A stretch of DNA of 64,000 bases from Deinococcus radiophilus (GTDB lineage: Bacteria; Deinococcota; Deinococci; Deinococcales; Deinococcaceae): assembly GCF_020889625.1 (NCBI RefSeq), contig NZ_CP086380.1:763001-827000 (forward strand), read 5' to 3'. A program made the position numbers and the translations under genes. The notes below the pieces were generated by a model, which ran no database searches, had not been told where the DNA came from, and worked only from the letters and a program-made list of their open reading frames with translations. This document shows positions 1 to 11,657 of the stretch, piece by piece. Each line of letters starts with the position of its first letter. Position 1 is the first letter of the stretch.

Positions 1-30
1 TATTTCCCCAAGACAAGAAAAGAGAACACT

Positions 31-1305
31 GTGACGCAGCAAGGCATCCAAGAGGGCGTGGACATTCGTGACAACGCCCAGGAAGAGAATCAGCCAGAAG
101 TCTCGCTTAATACTGGCTCCGAGAATCAGGGGCAACTGACCGAGGAAGACCAGAAAGTCAGCTGGCTGGAGCTATTTTTCGACTTGATTTTTGTGACCTC
201 CTTCGACCAGTTGGCCAAACGACTGGGCGACAGCTTCGCCCCCGAAAACATCATCGTCTTTTTGCTGATGTTCGTGGCCCCGTGGTCGGTCTGGTCCGGC
301 AACACACAGTTCGCGGCCCGTTTTGGTAACGACTCTAAAATCTACCGCTGGGGCACCCTGCTGGAACTGCTGACCCTAGGTGTGCTGAGCCTGACCCTGC
401 GCAGCGACGTGGAACATACCGGCTGGCTCTTTGCGGCTGCCTACGCCTTTAACCGCTTTACGCTGGTGGGCATGTATCTGTTGCTGGCCCACAAGGAGCC
501 GGGCGCCAGACAGTACGCCCGTGTCACGGCGGCGGGCCTGGCCCTTTCTGGGGTGCTATGGCTGCTGAGTATGCCCACCAGTCACACCCTGACGCTGGTG
601 CTGTGGGGACTGGCGCTGCTGGTGACGGTCCTGACCCCCGTGCCTGCCCAGCGCTATCACCACCATGCCCTGCCGCACCACGAGCACCTGCCAGAGCGGG
701 TCGGCCTGCTCCAGATCATCGCGCTGGGCGGCATCGTGACCGAGGTGGTGGTGGGAGGCCGTCAGCAGGAAATGACGCTGTTGGGGCAACTTCCTACGTT
801 TCTTGCGCTGGTGACCTGTATTGCGATGTTCCGCTTGTACTTCGATCAGTCGCGGGCGTTGCCGGTGCTGGTGGCCAATCTGCAGTCACGGGGCGGAACA
901 TTGATGTCCTGGCTCTATGCACACCTCCCCCTGACCATTGCGATCATGATGGTCGGGGTAGGGTTTGGACACGGCATCGCCTACGAGGACGAACACCATG
1001 ACCAACTGAACCTGACCCTGGTGAGCTGGGCGATGGCGGCCGTATTCGGATCGCTGGCGCTGATTCGCTACAACTCTTCACGGCTGACGCGGGTTCCGTC
1101 ATTGGACCGCTCTATGCTGACCCTGCTGGCAGGGGCGGTGGCCAGTGCCCTACTGGCCCTCAGTCATCTGGGGGCCTTGTCACTTCACCTGGCTACGGCA
1201 GCTGTGACCGTAGTCGCGGCCCTGATCATCGCCACTGATCCGGCTTCGCAGCGCCTAGGCAAAGTTGAGGAAGCTGTCCTGGACGAGCACGGCAGCGAAG
1301 AGTAG
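31..1305 (+). CDS. LtrA family (low temperature requirement A) multi-pass membrane protein
   Basis: Predicted inner-membrane protein of 424 residues. After a hydrophilic N-terminus of about 45 residues it opens with the family signature WLELFFDLIFV. About a dozen hydrophobic segments follow, interrupted near residue 210 by a His-rich loop and the family-typical ERVGLLQIIALGGIVTEV. The start is GTG, with a purine-rich AAAGAGA before it. The biochemical function of LtrA proteins is not established; the name comes from a Listeria cold-growth mutant. The gene stands alone, 66 bases before ligA. Family membership is clear from the motifs; function is not. Confidence 0.85.
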   Translation: MTQQGIQEGVDIRDNAQEENQPEVSLNTGSENQGQLTEEDQKVSWLELFFDLIFVTSFDQLAKRLGDSFAPENIIVFLLMFVAPWSVWSGNTQFAARFGNDSKIYRWGTLLELLTLGVLSLTLRSDVEHTGWLFAAAYAFNRFTLVGMYLLLAHKEPGARQYARVTAAGLALSGVLWLLSMPTSHTLTLVLWGLALLVTVLTPVPAQRYHHHALPHHEHLPERVGLLQIIALGGIVTEVVVGGRQQEMTLLGQLPTFLALVTCIAMFRLYFDQSRALPVLVANLQSRGGTLMSWLYAHLPLTIAIMMVGVGFGHGIAYEDEHHDQLNLTLVSWAMAAVFGSLALIRYNSSRLTRVPSLDRSMLTLLAGAVASALLALSHLGALSLHLATAAVTVVAALIIATDPASQRLGKVEEAVLDEHGSEE

Positions 1306-3399
<2,094 letters not shown>

Positions 3400-3408
3400 A
3401 CTGATCTC

Positions 3409-4224
3409 ATGGAATCGCTGTTTGCCCCTGGAGATTGGGGACTGCCCAACATCGTCTGGATGTTGATCCGCATCCTCAATATCGCTTTTCTGATTCATGC
3501 CCTGATGCGGCGGGACTGGCTCTGGGCCGCTTTTCTGGCGTTTGGGGTCTTCACTGGGGGCGGTATTTTCGTCACGCTGTTCTATGCGTTCACGGTGTTT
3601 GGGCCCGCCATGCAGGGCAGTGGAACACGTACTCGGCAGGCCGTCCGCCAGACGGTCAAGACCACTGCTGAAGCAGTCAAGACTCTGGACACCCGGATTC
3701 AGGAGGCACAGCAGGTCTTAGGCCGCAGCGATACCCTCGCCAACCGGACCCAGCTGGCGAATCTGTATACCCGTGCCAAGCGGTTGGACGATGCCCAGGC
3801 CACCTTGCAGCCGCTGCTGAGCGGTATCTATCAGGATGATCCGGTGGTGCTGCTGACCAGTGCCGAGCTGGATCTGGCACAGGGCCACCCTGCCCAGGCC
3901 GAGGCGAAACTGACTCAGGTGGAATTGCAAACCTCCGCCTCCACCAAGACGCGCGCCCTGACCTTGCTGGCAGCGGCTCAGACGCAGCAGGGCAACGCCA
4001 CCGGAGCCGAGGCCACCTACCAGGAGGCCATGCAGACGGCCACCACCGAAGAGCCCCGCGTCCGCTACGCTGAATTTCTGATGGACCAGGGCCGCACAGA
4101 GGATGCGCAGCGAGTGCTGGAGCGGCTCTTGCAGGTTGAAAATGAAGCCACCCCACTGTACCGCCGTCAGGAGCGCGAATGGTTCGAGTTGGCCGGCAGG
4201 CTGCGCCGTCAACTGCGGCGATAA
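3409..4224 (+). CDS. Membrane-anchored tetratricopeptide-repeat protein
   Basis: Protein of 271 residues. Two hydrophobic segments lie within residues 10-65. A soluble part from about 90 to the end contains TPR-like helices (NRTQLANLYTRAKRLDDAQ, DPVVLLTSAELDLAQGHPAQ, ATGAEATYQEAMQ). TPR proteins scaffold protein complexes; the partner is unknown. It starts nine bases after ligA, but with its own -10 box and no Shine-Dalgarno sequence. It resembles the YfgM/PspE-like group of membrane TPR proteins only in layout, so no specific role is given. Confidence 0.75.
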   Translation: MESLFAPGDWGLPNIVWMLIRILNIAFLIHALMRRDWLWAAFLAFGVFTGGGIFVTLFYAFTVFGPAMQGSGTRTRQAVRQTVKTTAEAVKTLDTRIQEAQQVLGRSDTLANRTQLANLYTRAKRLDDAQATLQPLLSGIYQDDPVVLLTSAELDLAQGHPAQAEAKLTQVELQTSASTKTRALTLLAAAQTQQGNATGAEATYQEAMQTATTEEPRVRYAEFLMDQGRTEDAQRVLERLLQVENEATPLYRRQEREWFELAGRLRRQLRR

Positions 4225-4263
4225 GTGGCAGGGGAGACGCGGACTGGTCCGTCCTGCTTTCCA

Positions 4264-4792
4264 TTATCGCCCTTGGAAGAAGGCTTGCAACTCGTCAAAG
4301 GGTCGGTAAGTCTGCGTGGCAATTTCTTCCAGAATCCGGGCCGCTACAGTTTCAGCCCATTTGCTCTCGTTGGCTGTGATGGTTCCTGCTTTCAGGGCAT
4401 TCTCTAGATCTTCTTGGTCGATGATGACGGGATTGAGCGCCGTCCACCGACCTGCTCTATCTCTGGAGGCCAGTGAGATGACATCCAGATACGCATCGCT
4501 GGTCCAGGGAAAGCCAGCTTCAGCAATGACGTCAGCGTAACACCAGACAGGTTCATCAGCTGCATTGAGACAGACCAGGCCAGTGCGGTCTCCATGCTTG
4601 GGCACCCAGTACAGCCAGTGGTAGTCGGCGTCCAGCGAGATGACCCATCCCCCCCCGGATCTTCTCTCTCAGGGGCTGATCCGTCTCCAACACGGCAAGT
4701 TTGACAATCCAGGCATCGTCCAGTTCATGCACAGTGTCATGACTCTGCAGCCCAGCAAAGAACTTGGAGAAACGACTCCCCTTACGTTTCAT
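4264..4792 (-). pseudogene. DUF402-family protein, frameshifted at a G8 run
   Basis: Two frames join into one protein of about 176 residues. The first (ATG at 4792) reads MKRKGSRFSKFFAGLQSHD and on to REKIRGG. The second continues WVISLDADYHWLYWVPKHG and carries the DUF402 part (YLDVISLASRDRAG, then IIDQEDLENALKAGTI). The break is at eight consecutive C on the plus strand (4649-4656). DUF402 proteins include nucleoside di/triphosphatases and RNA-associated domains. One base gained or lost in the homopolymer explains the break, whether by mutation, slippage or sequencing error. Without correction, only the separate halves are open. Confidence 0.75.
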
Positions 4793-4840
4793 ATGGCCAA
4801 CATTTTGTCATGAACGTAGCTCTCATGCTTGGTCGGCAAC

Positions 4841-4873
4841 CAAAAAGAACCCCCCGCCAATTGGCAGGGGGCC
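4841..4873 (-). terminator. Rho-independent terminator after rplL
   Basis: On the minus strand a stem CCCCCTGCC/GGCGGGGG with an AATT loop is followed by TTCTTTTTGG, about 30 bases after the rplL stop. Confidence 0.85.
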
Positions 4874-4899
4874 TTTGCACCTCGGTACTTCCGTGAACC

Positions 4900-5271
4900 T
4901 TATTTCAGTTCGACTTTAGCGCCGGCAGCTTCCAGCTGCTCTTTCATCTTGTTGGCTTCGTCCTTGGCCACGGCTTCCTTGATGGCGCCGCCCTTCTCGG
5001 CCATGTCCTTGGCTTCCTTCAGGCCCAGGCCGGTGATGGCGCGGATTTCCTTAATGACGTTGATCTTGCTGGAACCGGCGTCCACCAGAACCACATCGAA
5101 CTCGTCTTTTTCAGCAGCGGCTTCGCCAGCACCGGCGCCAGCGCCAGCGCCAGCAGCGGCCACAACGGCTTCGACGCCCCAGGTTTCTTTCAGGCCGTCA
5201 ATCAGATCAGCCAGTTCCATAATGGTCAGTTGGCTCAGTTGGTCAATCAGTGCTTGTTTGTCGTATGCCAT
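4900..5271 (-). CDS. rplL: 50S ribosomal protein L7/L12
   Basis: Stalk protein of the large subunit that recruits translation GTPases; it dimerises on L10. It has 123 residues. The N-terminal dimerisation domain ([20 protein letters not shown]) is followed by an Ala/Gly hinge encoded by short GGCGCC-type repeats near residues 40-55. The C-terminal domain contains [20 protein letters not shown]. Last gene of the rplK-rplA-rplJ-rplL group, 48 bases after rplJ, with AGGAAAC before the ATG and a terminator behind it. Confidence 0.98.
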   Translation of the reverse strand: MAYDKQALIDQLSQLTIMELADLIDGLKETWGVEAVVAAAGAGAGAGAGEAAAEKDEFDVVLVDAGSSKINVIKEIRAITGLGLKEAKDMAEKGGAIKEAVAKDEANKMKEQLEAAGAKVELK

Positions 5272-5319
5272 GGTCGTTTCCTCCAGGGATGAATTTGAAT
5301 GTCAGGGTGTAGGGGAGAA

Positions 5320-5838
5320 TTAAGAAGCGGCTTCGGCTTCGCTGCCGCCCTCGGCCTGCAGCTTGCTCTGGTAGGCTTCCAGCGTACCGATAAAGGTTGC
5401 GAGGTGGGTCGACAGAACACCGACCATTTCGGCCTGCAGGCTCTGCTTGCTGCCCAGGGTCGCCAGCTTGCTGATGACTCCGGTGTCCACGCGCTTACCT
5501 TCGACAAAGCCACCCTTGAATGCAGGGATTCCGGCGTCATTGCCTTTGGCGACATCGTTGAGGGCTTTGGCCACACCAGCTGGGTCTTCACTGGCCAGCA
5601 CCAAGGCGCTGGGTCCGGCGAGGATGTCTGAGAAGTCCTGATCGCTGCTTTGCAGGGCCAGGTGAATCAGGGTGTTCTTGGCCACGATCATCTGGCCGCC
5701 CTTATCACGGATGTCCTGACGCAGTTTGGACAGCTGTCCAGCGCTCAGTCCCTGGTAGTCCACCAGGTAGAACGAATCTACGTCCGTCAGGCTCTGCTGC
5801 AGGTCACTCAGGCTTTGTTGATTGCGCTCATTGGCCAT
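5320..5838 (-). CDS. rplJ: 50S ribosomal protein L10
   Basis: Base of the ribosomal stalk; binds 23S rRNA with L11 and carries L7/L12 dimers. The start is the ATG of [17 protein letters not shown] at 5838, because AAAGGAGGTC lies just before it; an upstream in-frame ATG at 5856 would cover that site. Product of 172 residues with the typical KNTLIHLAL and the Ala/Glu-rich C-terminal helix for L12 binding. A leader matching the L10 autoregulatory RNA lies upstream. Confidence 0.97.
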   Translation of the reverse strand: MANERNQQSLSDLQQSLTDVDSFYLVDYQGLSAGQLSKLRQDIRDKGGQMIVAKNTLIHLALQSSDQDFSDILAGPSALVLASEDPAGVAKALNDVAKGNDAGIPAFKGGFVEGKRVDTGVISKLATLGSKQSLQAEMVGVLSTHLATFIGTLEAYQSKLQAEGGSEAEAAS

Positions 5839-5879
5839 GCTTGACCTCCTTTTCATATGCTGCCGCAGGGGCAGTTCTG

Positions 5880-5960
5880 GGGTCCAGGTGCGCTACACCT
5901 GGCATCTCGGCGGGATGTTTAAACCTGGCAAGGATCCCCGCTGTCTCTGGTGCCGAAACG
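5880..5960 (-). ncRNA. L10 leader (ribosomal protein autoregulatory RNA)
   Basis: On the minus strand, GACAGCGGGGAT and ATCCCGCCGAGATG (5903-5947) form a stem. The sequence agrees with the conserved L10-leader pattern (GACAGCAGG ... CCUGCCGAGGU in B. subtilis) bound by the L10-L12 complex. A second stem, CCAGGTG/CACCTGG (5884-5902), follows before rplJ. The region sits between rplA and rplJ, where such leaders occur. The call is by pattern recall, not a covariance search. Confidence 0.7.
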
Positions 5961-5997
5961 AAATTTTAGAGGTGCTTGGCGCACCGGGGTGCCGTTA

Positions 5998-6699
5998 TTA
6001 GGCTTGAGTCTGAGCGCTCAGGCTGACCGGGACACTGGGTCCCATGGTACTGGCCAGATAAGCGCTGCGCAGGAACACACCTTTGGCGCTGCCAGGCTTG
6101 GCGGCCTCCAGAGCCTGCACCAGCGCGCGGTAGTTCTCGGTCAGGGCATCAGCACCGAAGCTGGCCTTGCCGATAGGAGCATGCACCACGCCAGTCTTGT
6201 CGTTGCGGAACTCGATACGGCCGGTCTTCAGACCGCGCACCATTTCGTCCACGTTAGGGCCGACCGTACCGCTCTTGGGGTTAGGGAGCAGACCACGGGG
6301 GCCGAGCAGACGGGCCAGTTTCTGGCCGATTTGGGCCATCATGTCAGGAGTCGCTACGACAGCGTCGAAGTCCATGAAGCCACCAGCGATACGGTCAATC
6401 AGTTCTTCACTGCCCACCACATCAGCGCCAGCAGCTTCGGCAGCAGCGACGTTTTCACCCTTGGTGATCACGGCCACGCGCACTTCACGGCCCGTGCCGT
6501 GAGGCAGAGCCACGGTGCCGCGTACCGACTGGTCACTCTTACGGGGGTCAATGCCCAGACGGAAGTGCACTTCGACAGTCTCGTCAAACTTGGCGTTGGC
6601 CAGTTCTTTAACCAGATCCGTCGCCTCGGTGATCGAGTACTGCTTGTTGCGGTCCACCTTGTCTTTCAGGGCGCGGTAACGCTTACCATGCTTAGGCAT
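5998..6699 (-). CDS. rplA: 50S ribosomal protein L1
   Basis: Binds 23S rRNA at the L1 stalk and aids tRNA exit; in many bacteria it also represses its own operon. It has 233 residues, a standard length, with the L1 signature region [18 protein letters not shown] near 130-148. The ATG at 6699 overlaps the end of rplK by eight bases and follows GGAGGCC inside that gene, which suggests coupled translation. Confidence 0.98.
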   Translation of the reverse strand: MPKHGKRYRALKDKVDRNKQYSITEATDLVKELANAKFDETVEVHFRLGIDPRKSDQSVRGTVALPHGTGREVRVAVITKGENVAAAEAAGADVVGSEELIDRIAGGFMDFDAVVATPDMMAQIGQKLARLLGPRGLLPNPKSGTVGPNVDEMVRGLKTGRIEFRNDKTGVVHAPIGKASFGADALTENYRALVQALEAAKPGSAKGVFLRSAYLASTMGPSVPVSLSAQTQA

Positions 6700-7126
6700 T
6701 GGGGCCTCCTTCGATGGTCACGCCCATCGAACGGGCGGTACCGGCCACAGTGTTGGCCGCCGCTTCTACAGAACCAGCGTTCAGGTCGGGCATCTTGGTC
6801 TGGGCAATCTCCAGCACCTGATCCCAGTTCAGCTTACCCACTTTGTTCTTGTTGGGTTCGCCGCTACCTTTTGCCAGGCCTGCCGCTTTGCGGATCAGGT
6901 AGCTCATAGGCGGGGTCTTGGTGACGAAGGTAAACGAGCGGTCCGCGTAGATGGTGATTTCTACAGGAATAATCGCGTCGCCTTTATCGGCGGTCTGGGC
7001 GTTAAAGGCCTTAGCGAACTCCATGATGTTCGCACCGTGCTGACCCAGCGCCGGACCGACGGGCGGGGCCGGAGTGGCCTTGCCTGCGGGGAGTTGCAGC
7101 TTGACAATCCCTAGAACTTTTTTCAT
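6692..7126 (-). CDS. rplK: 50S ribosomal protein L11
   Basis: Part of the GTPase-associated centre. It has 144 residues. The N-terminal [19 protein letters not shown] is the conserved proline-rich segment, and the C-terminal RNA-binding domain ends [24 protein letters not shown] precedes the ATG. It has its own promoter about 130 bases upstream, so it need not depend on the nusG transcript. Confidence 0.98.
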   Translation of the reverse strand: MKKVLGIVKLQLPAGKATPAPPVGPALGQHGANIMEFAKAFNAQTADKGDAIIPVEITIYADRSFTFVTKTPPMSYLIRKAAGLAKGSGEPNKNKVGKLNWDQVLEIAQTKMPDLNAGSVEAAANTVAGTARSMGVTIEGGPNA

Positions 7127-7255
7127 ATCTCCTCCTTAGCTCCCCCGTGACGCCTGCTCATGTCGTTGGGGTGCTGGCGCTAAGTCTTTTGCGGGGCGTA
7201 ATCACCCTGCGAAAAGCGCAGTGCTGCCAGTCCAGTACTTGGCGGCAACTTTGTC

Positions 7256-7284
7256 AGTATGCCAGTCCGGGGAGCCAGGTGCAA
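7256..7284 (-). promoter_or_regulatory. Promoter of rplK-rplA-rplJ-rplL
   Basis: On the minus strand TTGCAC (7279-7284), 17 bases, then CATACT (7256-7261): near-consensus vegetative boxes. This gives an rplK leader of about 120 bases in the 203-base gap after nusG. Confidence 0.6.
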
Positions 7285-7329
7285 GGGGAAGGGAAAGATG
7301 CCATGGCACTCCCCCTGTCCGCTTGCGGT

Positions 7330-7899
7330 TTACTTACTCACTTCGGCAAAGTCCAGTTCGACCGGAGTTTCGCGGCCAAAGATGCTGACAAGCACCTTGA
7401 CTTTTGCCTGGGGCGCGTTGATCTCGCTGACCACGCCGTTGAAATCAGCAAAGGGACCACTCTTGACCTTAACCATATCGCCAGGCTTAAGGTCGATCTG
7501 GACCTTAGGAGCCTCGGCCTTGGGTGCCGCTCCCACACCGACCGAGGCCAGCAGGCGCTGTACCTCGTCAGGAGAAAGCGGTACAGGACGGGTCGAGGTA
7601 CCTACGAAGCCAGTCACACCATTGGTATTGCGGACCACTTCCCAGGACTCTCCCAATTCGCCGGGGGCGTCGTCGTCTTCGACGTCCATTTGCACGAAGA
7701 CATAACCGGGAAACAGTTTACGCTCCACGGTTTCTTTTTTGCCGCCCTCTTTCAGCTCTACAGCCTGTTCGCTCGGCTGCAACACCTGATAGATCTTGGT
7801 GCCCAGCATGCCCAGTTTGCGGGCGCGCTCCAGCAGGTGGCTGTGCACCCGGTCTTCCTGGCCGATGTAGGTGTGAACCGCGTACCATTCAATACTCAT
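7330..7899 (-). CDS. nusG: Transcription termination/antitermination factor NusG
   Basis: Processivity factor of RNA polymerase that links it to Rho or ribosomes. It has 189 residues. The NGN domain starts with [20 protein letters not shown], and the C-terminal KOW domain contains [19 protein letters not shown] near 130-150. The ATG overlaps the secE stop (ATGA) and lacks its own Shine-Dalgarno sequence, so translation is probably coupled. Confidence 0.98.
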   Translation of the reverse strand: MSIEWYAVHTYIGQEDRVHSHLLERARKLGMLGTKIYQVLQPSEQAVELKEGGKKETVERKLFPGYVFVQMDVEDDDAPGELGESWEVVRNTNGVTGFVGTSTRPVPLSPDEVQRLLASVGVGAAPKAEAPKVQIDLKPGDMVKVKSGPFADFNGVVSEINAPQAKVKVLVSIFGRETPVELDFAEVSK

Positions 7900-8075
7900 A
7901 GCAGTACCCCCTTAATCAGGGTGGTGAACACCAGATCCATCAGGTAGACGATCAACGTCAGGGCCACCAGAAACAGCAGCACAGCCTGGGTTCCTTCCCA
8001 CACCTGTGGGCGGGTCGGCCAGGACACACGGCTCAGCTCTTCACGCGATTCCTGTAAATATTGACTCAGATTCAT
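7896..8075 (-). CDS. secE: Preprotein translocase subunit SecE
   Basis: Small essential part of the SecYEG channel. It has 59 residues: [20 protein letters not shown], then the conserved TRPQVW segment, then one membrane helix ([20 protein letters not shown]). This is the single-helix form common outside Enterobacteria. It ends in an ATGA overlap with nusG, and the order rpmG-secE-nusG is the usual bacterial one. Confidence 0.95.
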   Translation of the reverse strand: MNLSQYLQESREELSRVSWPTRPQVWEGTQAVLLFLVALTLIVYLMDLVFTTLIKGVLL

Positions 8076-8143
8076 CGTTCGTCACCTCATGGACCACCCG
8101 GCGCTGCCCTACAGACGGGACAGGCCGGGTGTACGCTCAAACG

Positions 8144-8311
8144 TCAGACTTTTTTCTCTTTGAAGGTGACGTGCTTGCGGGCCACAGGGTCGAACTTGCG
8201 CAGCTCCAACTTTTCCTGGGTGTTGCGGCGGTTCTTGGTGGTGGTGTAGTAAAAGCCCGTACCAGCGGTGCTTTCCATCTTGATGATCATGCGGGGTCCG
8301 TCTTTCGCCAT
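8144..8311 (-). CDS. rpmG: 50S ribosomal protein L33
   Basis: It has 55 residues beginning [20 protein letters not shown] and containing the L33 signature [20 protein letters not shown]. No CxxC pairs are present, so it is the zinc-independent form. GAAAGGAG lies before the ATG; an upstream in-frame start at 8491 has no such support. First gene of the rpmG-secE-nusG unit. Confidence 0.96.
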   Translation of the reverse strand: MAKDGPRMIIKMESTAGTGFYYTTTKNRRNTQEKLELRKFDPVARKHVTFKEKKV

Positions 8312-8446
8312 GTTCCTAGCTCCTTTCGCAGCGGCTCTAAGACCACTGCTCCCAGCACCGCATTTCAGCTCTGAGGGGCGCTGCTGGCGCTGCCTTCGGA
8401 AACTGCCGGGCTGGTAAAATCCCGCCTGTCGGCGGGCTAACGCTGC

Positions 8447-8476
8447 ATTGTAGCGCACCCACCCCAGGCTGTCCAA
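8447..8476 (-). promoter_or_regulatory. Promoter of rpmG-secE-nusG
   Basis: On the minus strand TTGGAC (8471-8476), 18 bases, then TACAAT (8447-8452). A GCCCGCC/GGCGGG hairpin follows in the leader (about 8421-8437). Confidence 0.65.
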
Positions 8477-8506
8477 CCCTGGGCACTTCATTACGCTCTA
8501 GGCGAA

Positions 8507-10753
8507 ATGGTTTTTGTTACACTGGCCCGCGTGACTCCTGACGCGCCCACCGATCTTCTCGCGCAGCTCAACGAACAGCAGGCCGCCGCCGCAGATCACT
8601 ACACCGGCCCTGCGCTGGTGATTGCCGGCGCGGGCAGTGGCAAGACCCGGACCCTGATTTACCGGATCGCCCATCTGATCGCCCATTACGGTGCTGAACC
8701 GGGCGAGATTCTGGCGGTGACCTTTACCAACAAGGCGGCTGCCGAGATGCGTGAGCGGGCCAGCCGCCTGGTGCCTGGAGCTGACCGCCTCTGGATGAGC
8801 ACCTTTCACTCGGCGGGAGTACGGATTCTGCGGGCGTATGGCGAACATATCGGCCTGCGCCGGGGTTTCGTGATTTACGATGACGATGACCAGCTGGACA
8901 TCCTGAAGCAGATTACCGGGTCTATGTCGGGTTTCGGGCCGGATACCAATCTCCGGGCAGTACGGGGCCAGATTGACCGCGCCAAGAGCAATTTGGTCAC
9001 ACCAGGGCAAATGCTGGCGGGCGGCGAACCCTACTTGGCGGGCTTGCCACGTGAACTGGTCGCAGAAGCCTACAGTCAGTATGAGTCGCGCAAGAAGGCC
9101 CAGAATGCCATTGATTTTGGGGACCTGATTACCGAGACGGTTCGGCTGTTTCAGGAAGTTCCAGCCGTGCTGGACAAGGTGCAAAACCGCGCCCGCTTTA
9201 TTCATGTGGACGAGTATCAGGACACCAACAAGGCCCAGTACGAACTGACCCGTCTGCTGGCCTCGCGTGACGGAAACCTGCTGGTCGTGGGCGATCCGGA
9301 TCAGTCCATCTACCGCTTTCGTGGGGCTGATATTCAGAACATTCTGGACTTTCAAAAAGATTATCCGGACGCCAAGGTCTATCGGCTGGAAAGCAACTAC
9401 CGCTCCAGCGCCAGCGTGCTGACCGCTGCCAATCGCCTGATTGAGCAGAATACCGAGCGCCTTGAAAAAACTCTGAAGCCTGTGAAGGAAGCGGGGCATC
9501 CAGTGGTGTTTCACCGTGCCAACGATCACCGGGGTGAGGGTGACTTTGTGGCCGATTGGCTGACCCGGCTGCACGGCGAGGGGCGCGACTTTGCCGACAT
9601 GGCGGTGCTGTACCGTACCAATGCTCAGTCCCGCGTGGTCGAGGAATCACTGCGGCGTGTGGGCATCCCGGCCCGCATTGTGGGAGGTGTAGGTTTTTAT
9701 GATCGCCGCGAAATCCGCGACATCTTGGCGTATGCCCGGCTGGCGCTAAACCCGGCTGACGATGTGGCCCTGCGGCGTATCATCAGTCGCCCGCGCCGGG
9801 GAATTGGGGATACCTCGCTGACCCGCTTACTGGACTGGGCGGCGCAGCATGGCACGTCCGCGCTGGAAGCCTGTGCCCGCGCTGAGCAGGATGGCATCCT
9901 GGAACGCGGTGCCAACAAAGCCACCGAGTTTGCAGACCTGATGCACAGCATGAGCGAGGCAGCCGACAACTATGAACCAGCCCAGTTTTTAAGGTTCGTG
10001 ATGGAAAGCAGCGGTTACCTCGACATGCTGCGTCAGGAGGGCACTGAAGGGCAAACCCGCCTGGAAAACTTGGAAGAACTGATCAGTGCTGCTGAGGAAT
10101 GGTCGCAGGACAATCACGGCACCATTGGCGACTTTTTGGATGACGCCGCGCTGCTGTCCAGCGTGGACGACATGCGGGCGCAGCAGGAAAACAAAGGTGT
10201 ACCCGAAGACGCCGTGACCCTGATGACCCTGCACAATGCCAAGGGACTGGAATTTCCGGTGGTGTTTATTGTGGGTGTAGAAGAGGGCCTGCTTCCCAGT
10301 CGTAACTCGCTGAACGAGCGCGGCGGGGTAGAGGAGGAACGCCGACTCTTTTACGTGGGTATTACGCGGGCAATGGAGCGACTGTTTCTCACGGCTGCCG
10401 AGAACCGGATGCAGTATGGTCGCACCAATTCAGCTGAGGACAGCCGTTTTCTGGAAGAGATCGGCACGGAGTTCGAAACTTGGAACGCCTTCGGGCAGGC
10501 CGTGGACTACCGCCAGAAAAGCTGGAAGGATTTCCGCCCGTCTGCACCTGCCCAACCTACGGTCAAGAACACCAGTGCTCTGACTGCCGATCTCGCCTAC
10601 CGCGGCGGTGAGAAGGTCCTGCATCCCAAATTTGGCGAAGGCCAGGTGCTGGCGGTAGCGGGCATGGGGGACAAGCAGGAAGTGACGGTGCATTTTCCAG
10701 CAGTTGGAGCCAAGAAGCTGCTGGTCAAGTTCGCCAACCTGAAGCCTGCCTGA
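8507..10753 (+). CDS. uvrD: DNA helicase UvrD/PcrA (superfamily 1)
   Basis: ATP-driven 3'-5' helicase that removes incised strands in nucleotide-excision and mismatch repair. It has 748 residues. Walker A GAGSGKT lies near 41-47, motif II DEYQDT near 234, motif III VVGDPDQSIYRFRGAD near 262, and motif VI VGITRAMERL near 620. A C-terminal Tudor-like part (GEKVLHPKFGEGQVLAVAG) follows. The sequence reads as a close relative of D. radiodurans UvrD. The ATG at 8507 has no Shine-Dalgarno sequence. A GTG at 8531 with TTACACT nine bases before it is an alternative, leaderless start and would bring the N-terminus closer to the known protein. Confidence 0.97.
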   Translation: MVFVTLARVTPDAPTDLLAQLNEQQAAAADHYTGPALVIAGAGSGKTRTLIYRIAHLIAHYGAEPGEILAVTFTNKAAAEMRERASRLVPGADRLWMSTFHSAGVRILRAYGEHIGLRRGFVIYDDDDQLDILKQITGSMSGFGPDTNLRAVRGQIDRAKSNLVTPGQMLAGGEPYLAGLPRELVAEAYSQYESRKKAQNAIDFGDLITETVRLFQEVPAVLDKVQNRARFIHVDEYQDTNKAQYELTRLLASRDGNLLVVGDPDQSIYRFRGADIQNILDFQKDYPDAKVYRLESNYRSSASVLTAANRLIEQNTERLEKTLKPVKEAGHPVVFHRANDHRGEGDFVADWLTRLHGEGRDFADMAVLYRTNAQSRVVEESLRRVGIPARIVGGVGFYDRREIRDILAYARLALNPADDVALRRIISRPRRGIGDTSLTRLLDWAAQHGTSALEACARAEQDGILERGANKATEFADLMHSMSEAADNYEPAQFLRFVMESSGYLDMLRQEGTEGQTRLENLEELISAAEEWSQDNHGTIGDFLDDAALLSSVDDMRAQQENKGVPEDAVTLMTLHNAKGLEFPVVFIVGVEEGLLPSRNSLNERGGVEEERRLFYVGITRAMERLFLTAAENRMQYGRTNSAEDSRFLEEIGTEFETWNAFGQAVDYRQKSWKDFRPSAPAQPTVKNTSALTADLAYRGGEKVLHPKFGEGQVLAVAGMGDKQEVTVHFPAVGAKKLLVKFANLKPA

Positions 10754-10769
10754 GCGCCGCGCTCCGCGT

Positions 10770-10775
10770 TAGACT
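10770..10775 (+). promoter_or_regulatory. -10 box (TAGACT) of rapZ-yvcK, leaderless layout
   Basis: TAGACT ends six bases before the rapZ ATG, with no ribosome-binding site between. Confidence 0.5.
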
Positions 10776-10781
10776 GGGACC

Positions 10782-11657
10782 ATGCCGTTTGTCATCGTGT
10801 CGGGGTTATCGGGAAGTGGCAAGAGTTCTCTACTCAGGACGCTGGAGGACTCCGGTTACCTGATCACCGATAACCTGCCCCCGGCGCTGTGGCTGCACAT
10901 GTACGAGCTGGCCCAGGCGCAGGGCGTACAGGATGTGGCGGTCAGTTCAGATGCCAGAACACGTGCGTTTCTTCCTGATCTGGACCGCCATTTCGCCGAG
11001 CTGGTGGCCCGTGATCCGAACGTACGGATGATCTTTCTGGAAGCTGCGGATGAGGTGCTGCTGAAGCGCTATAACCTCTCGCGCCGTGAGCACCCGCTGG
11101 GCGAAAATCTACTGCTGGATTTCGCCCGCGAGCGTGAGCTGCTGGCGCCGCTCCGTGCGCTGGCGGATACGGTCATTGATACCACAGAGCTTACGGTTCC
11201 CGACCTGGCGCAGCGTATTTCTGGCCTTCTCAAGGCTGACCAGCGCTTTGAACTGCGCCTGATGAGCTTCGGCTTCAAGCACGCCCCACCCCGCGACGTG
11301 GACCTCATTATTGATGTGCGTTCGCTCCCCAATCCCTACTATGATCCTGGGCTGCGGCCACTCACTGGACTGGATCAGCCAGTGGCCGAGCACATTTTTG
11401 CTTCTGCTGATTCGGAAGGCTTTTATCAGCAGGTGAAGGGCTTCGTACGGACGGCAGCTGAGCGGGCTGCCCGCAGCGGGCGTCACGGTTATTCGGTGGG
11501 TATCGGCTGTACCGGGGGACAACACCGTTCAGTCGCCGTGTCCGAGCGGCTGCGGCGTGAGCTGAGCGACCTGAACGCAGAATTGATTCTGCACCGCGAT
11601 ATGCCCAGTGTGGCGGAAGCCTATTTGGGTGAAGGAGCGGGTGGAGCCGTTCAATGA
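10782..11657 (+). CDS. rapZ: RapZ family nucleotide-binding protein (YvcJ)
   Basis: P-loop protein with GTPase/ATPase activity. In E. coli it steers RNase E decay of GlmZ RNA, and it links cell-wall precursor supply to metabolism. It has 291 residues. Walker [12 protein letters not shown] starts at residue 8. The middle contains [19 protein letters not shown], and the C-terminal half has [16 protein letters not shown]. Its stop overlaps the yvcK start (ATGA). No GlmZ-like RNA is seen, so the E. coli role should not be assumed. Confidence 0.93.
   Translation: MPFVIVSGLSGSGKSSLLRTLEDSGYLITDNLPPALWLHMYELAQAQGVQDVAVSSDARTRAFLPDLDRHFAELVARDPNVRMIFLEAADEVLLKRYNLSRREHPLGENLLLDFARERELLAPLRALADTVIDTTELTVPDLAQRISGLLKADQRFELRLMSFGFKHAPPRDVDLIIDVRSLPNPYYDPGLRPLTGLDQPVAEHIFASADSEGFYQQVKGFVRTAAERAARSGRHGYSVGIGCTGGQHRSVAVSERLRRELSDLNAELILHRDMPSVAEAYLGEGAGGAVQ

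Noticed and set aside
5110..5160. GGCGCC-type short repeats in rplL as a mobile repeat
   Set aside because: They encode the Ala/Gly hinge normal for L7/L12.
8076..8143. tRNA-Trp between secE and rpmG, a common arrangement
   Set aside because: No GGTTCGAATCC-type arm or cloverleaf found on either strand.
8453..8530. DdrO operator (RDRM, TTATGTCATTGACATAA-like) upstream of uvrD
   Set aside because: No stretch matches the palindrome in more than a few positions; none is seen before recN either.
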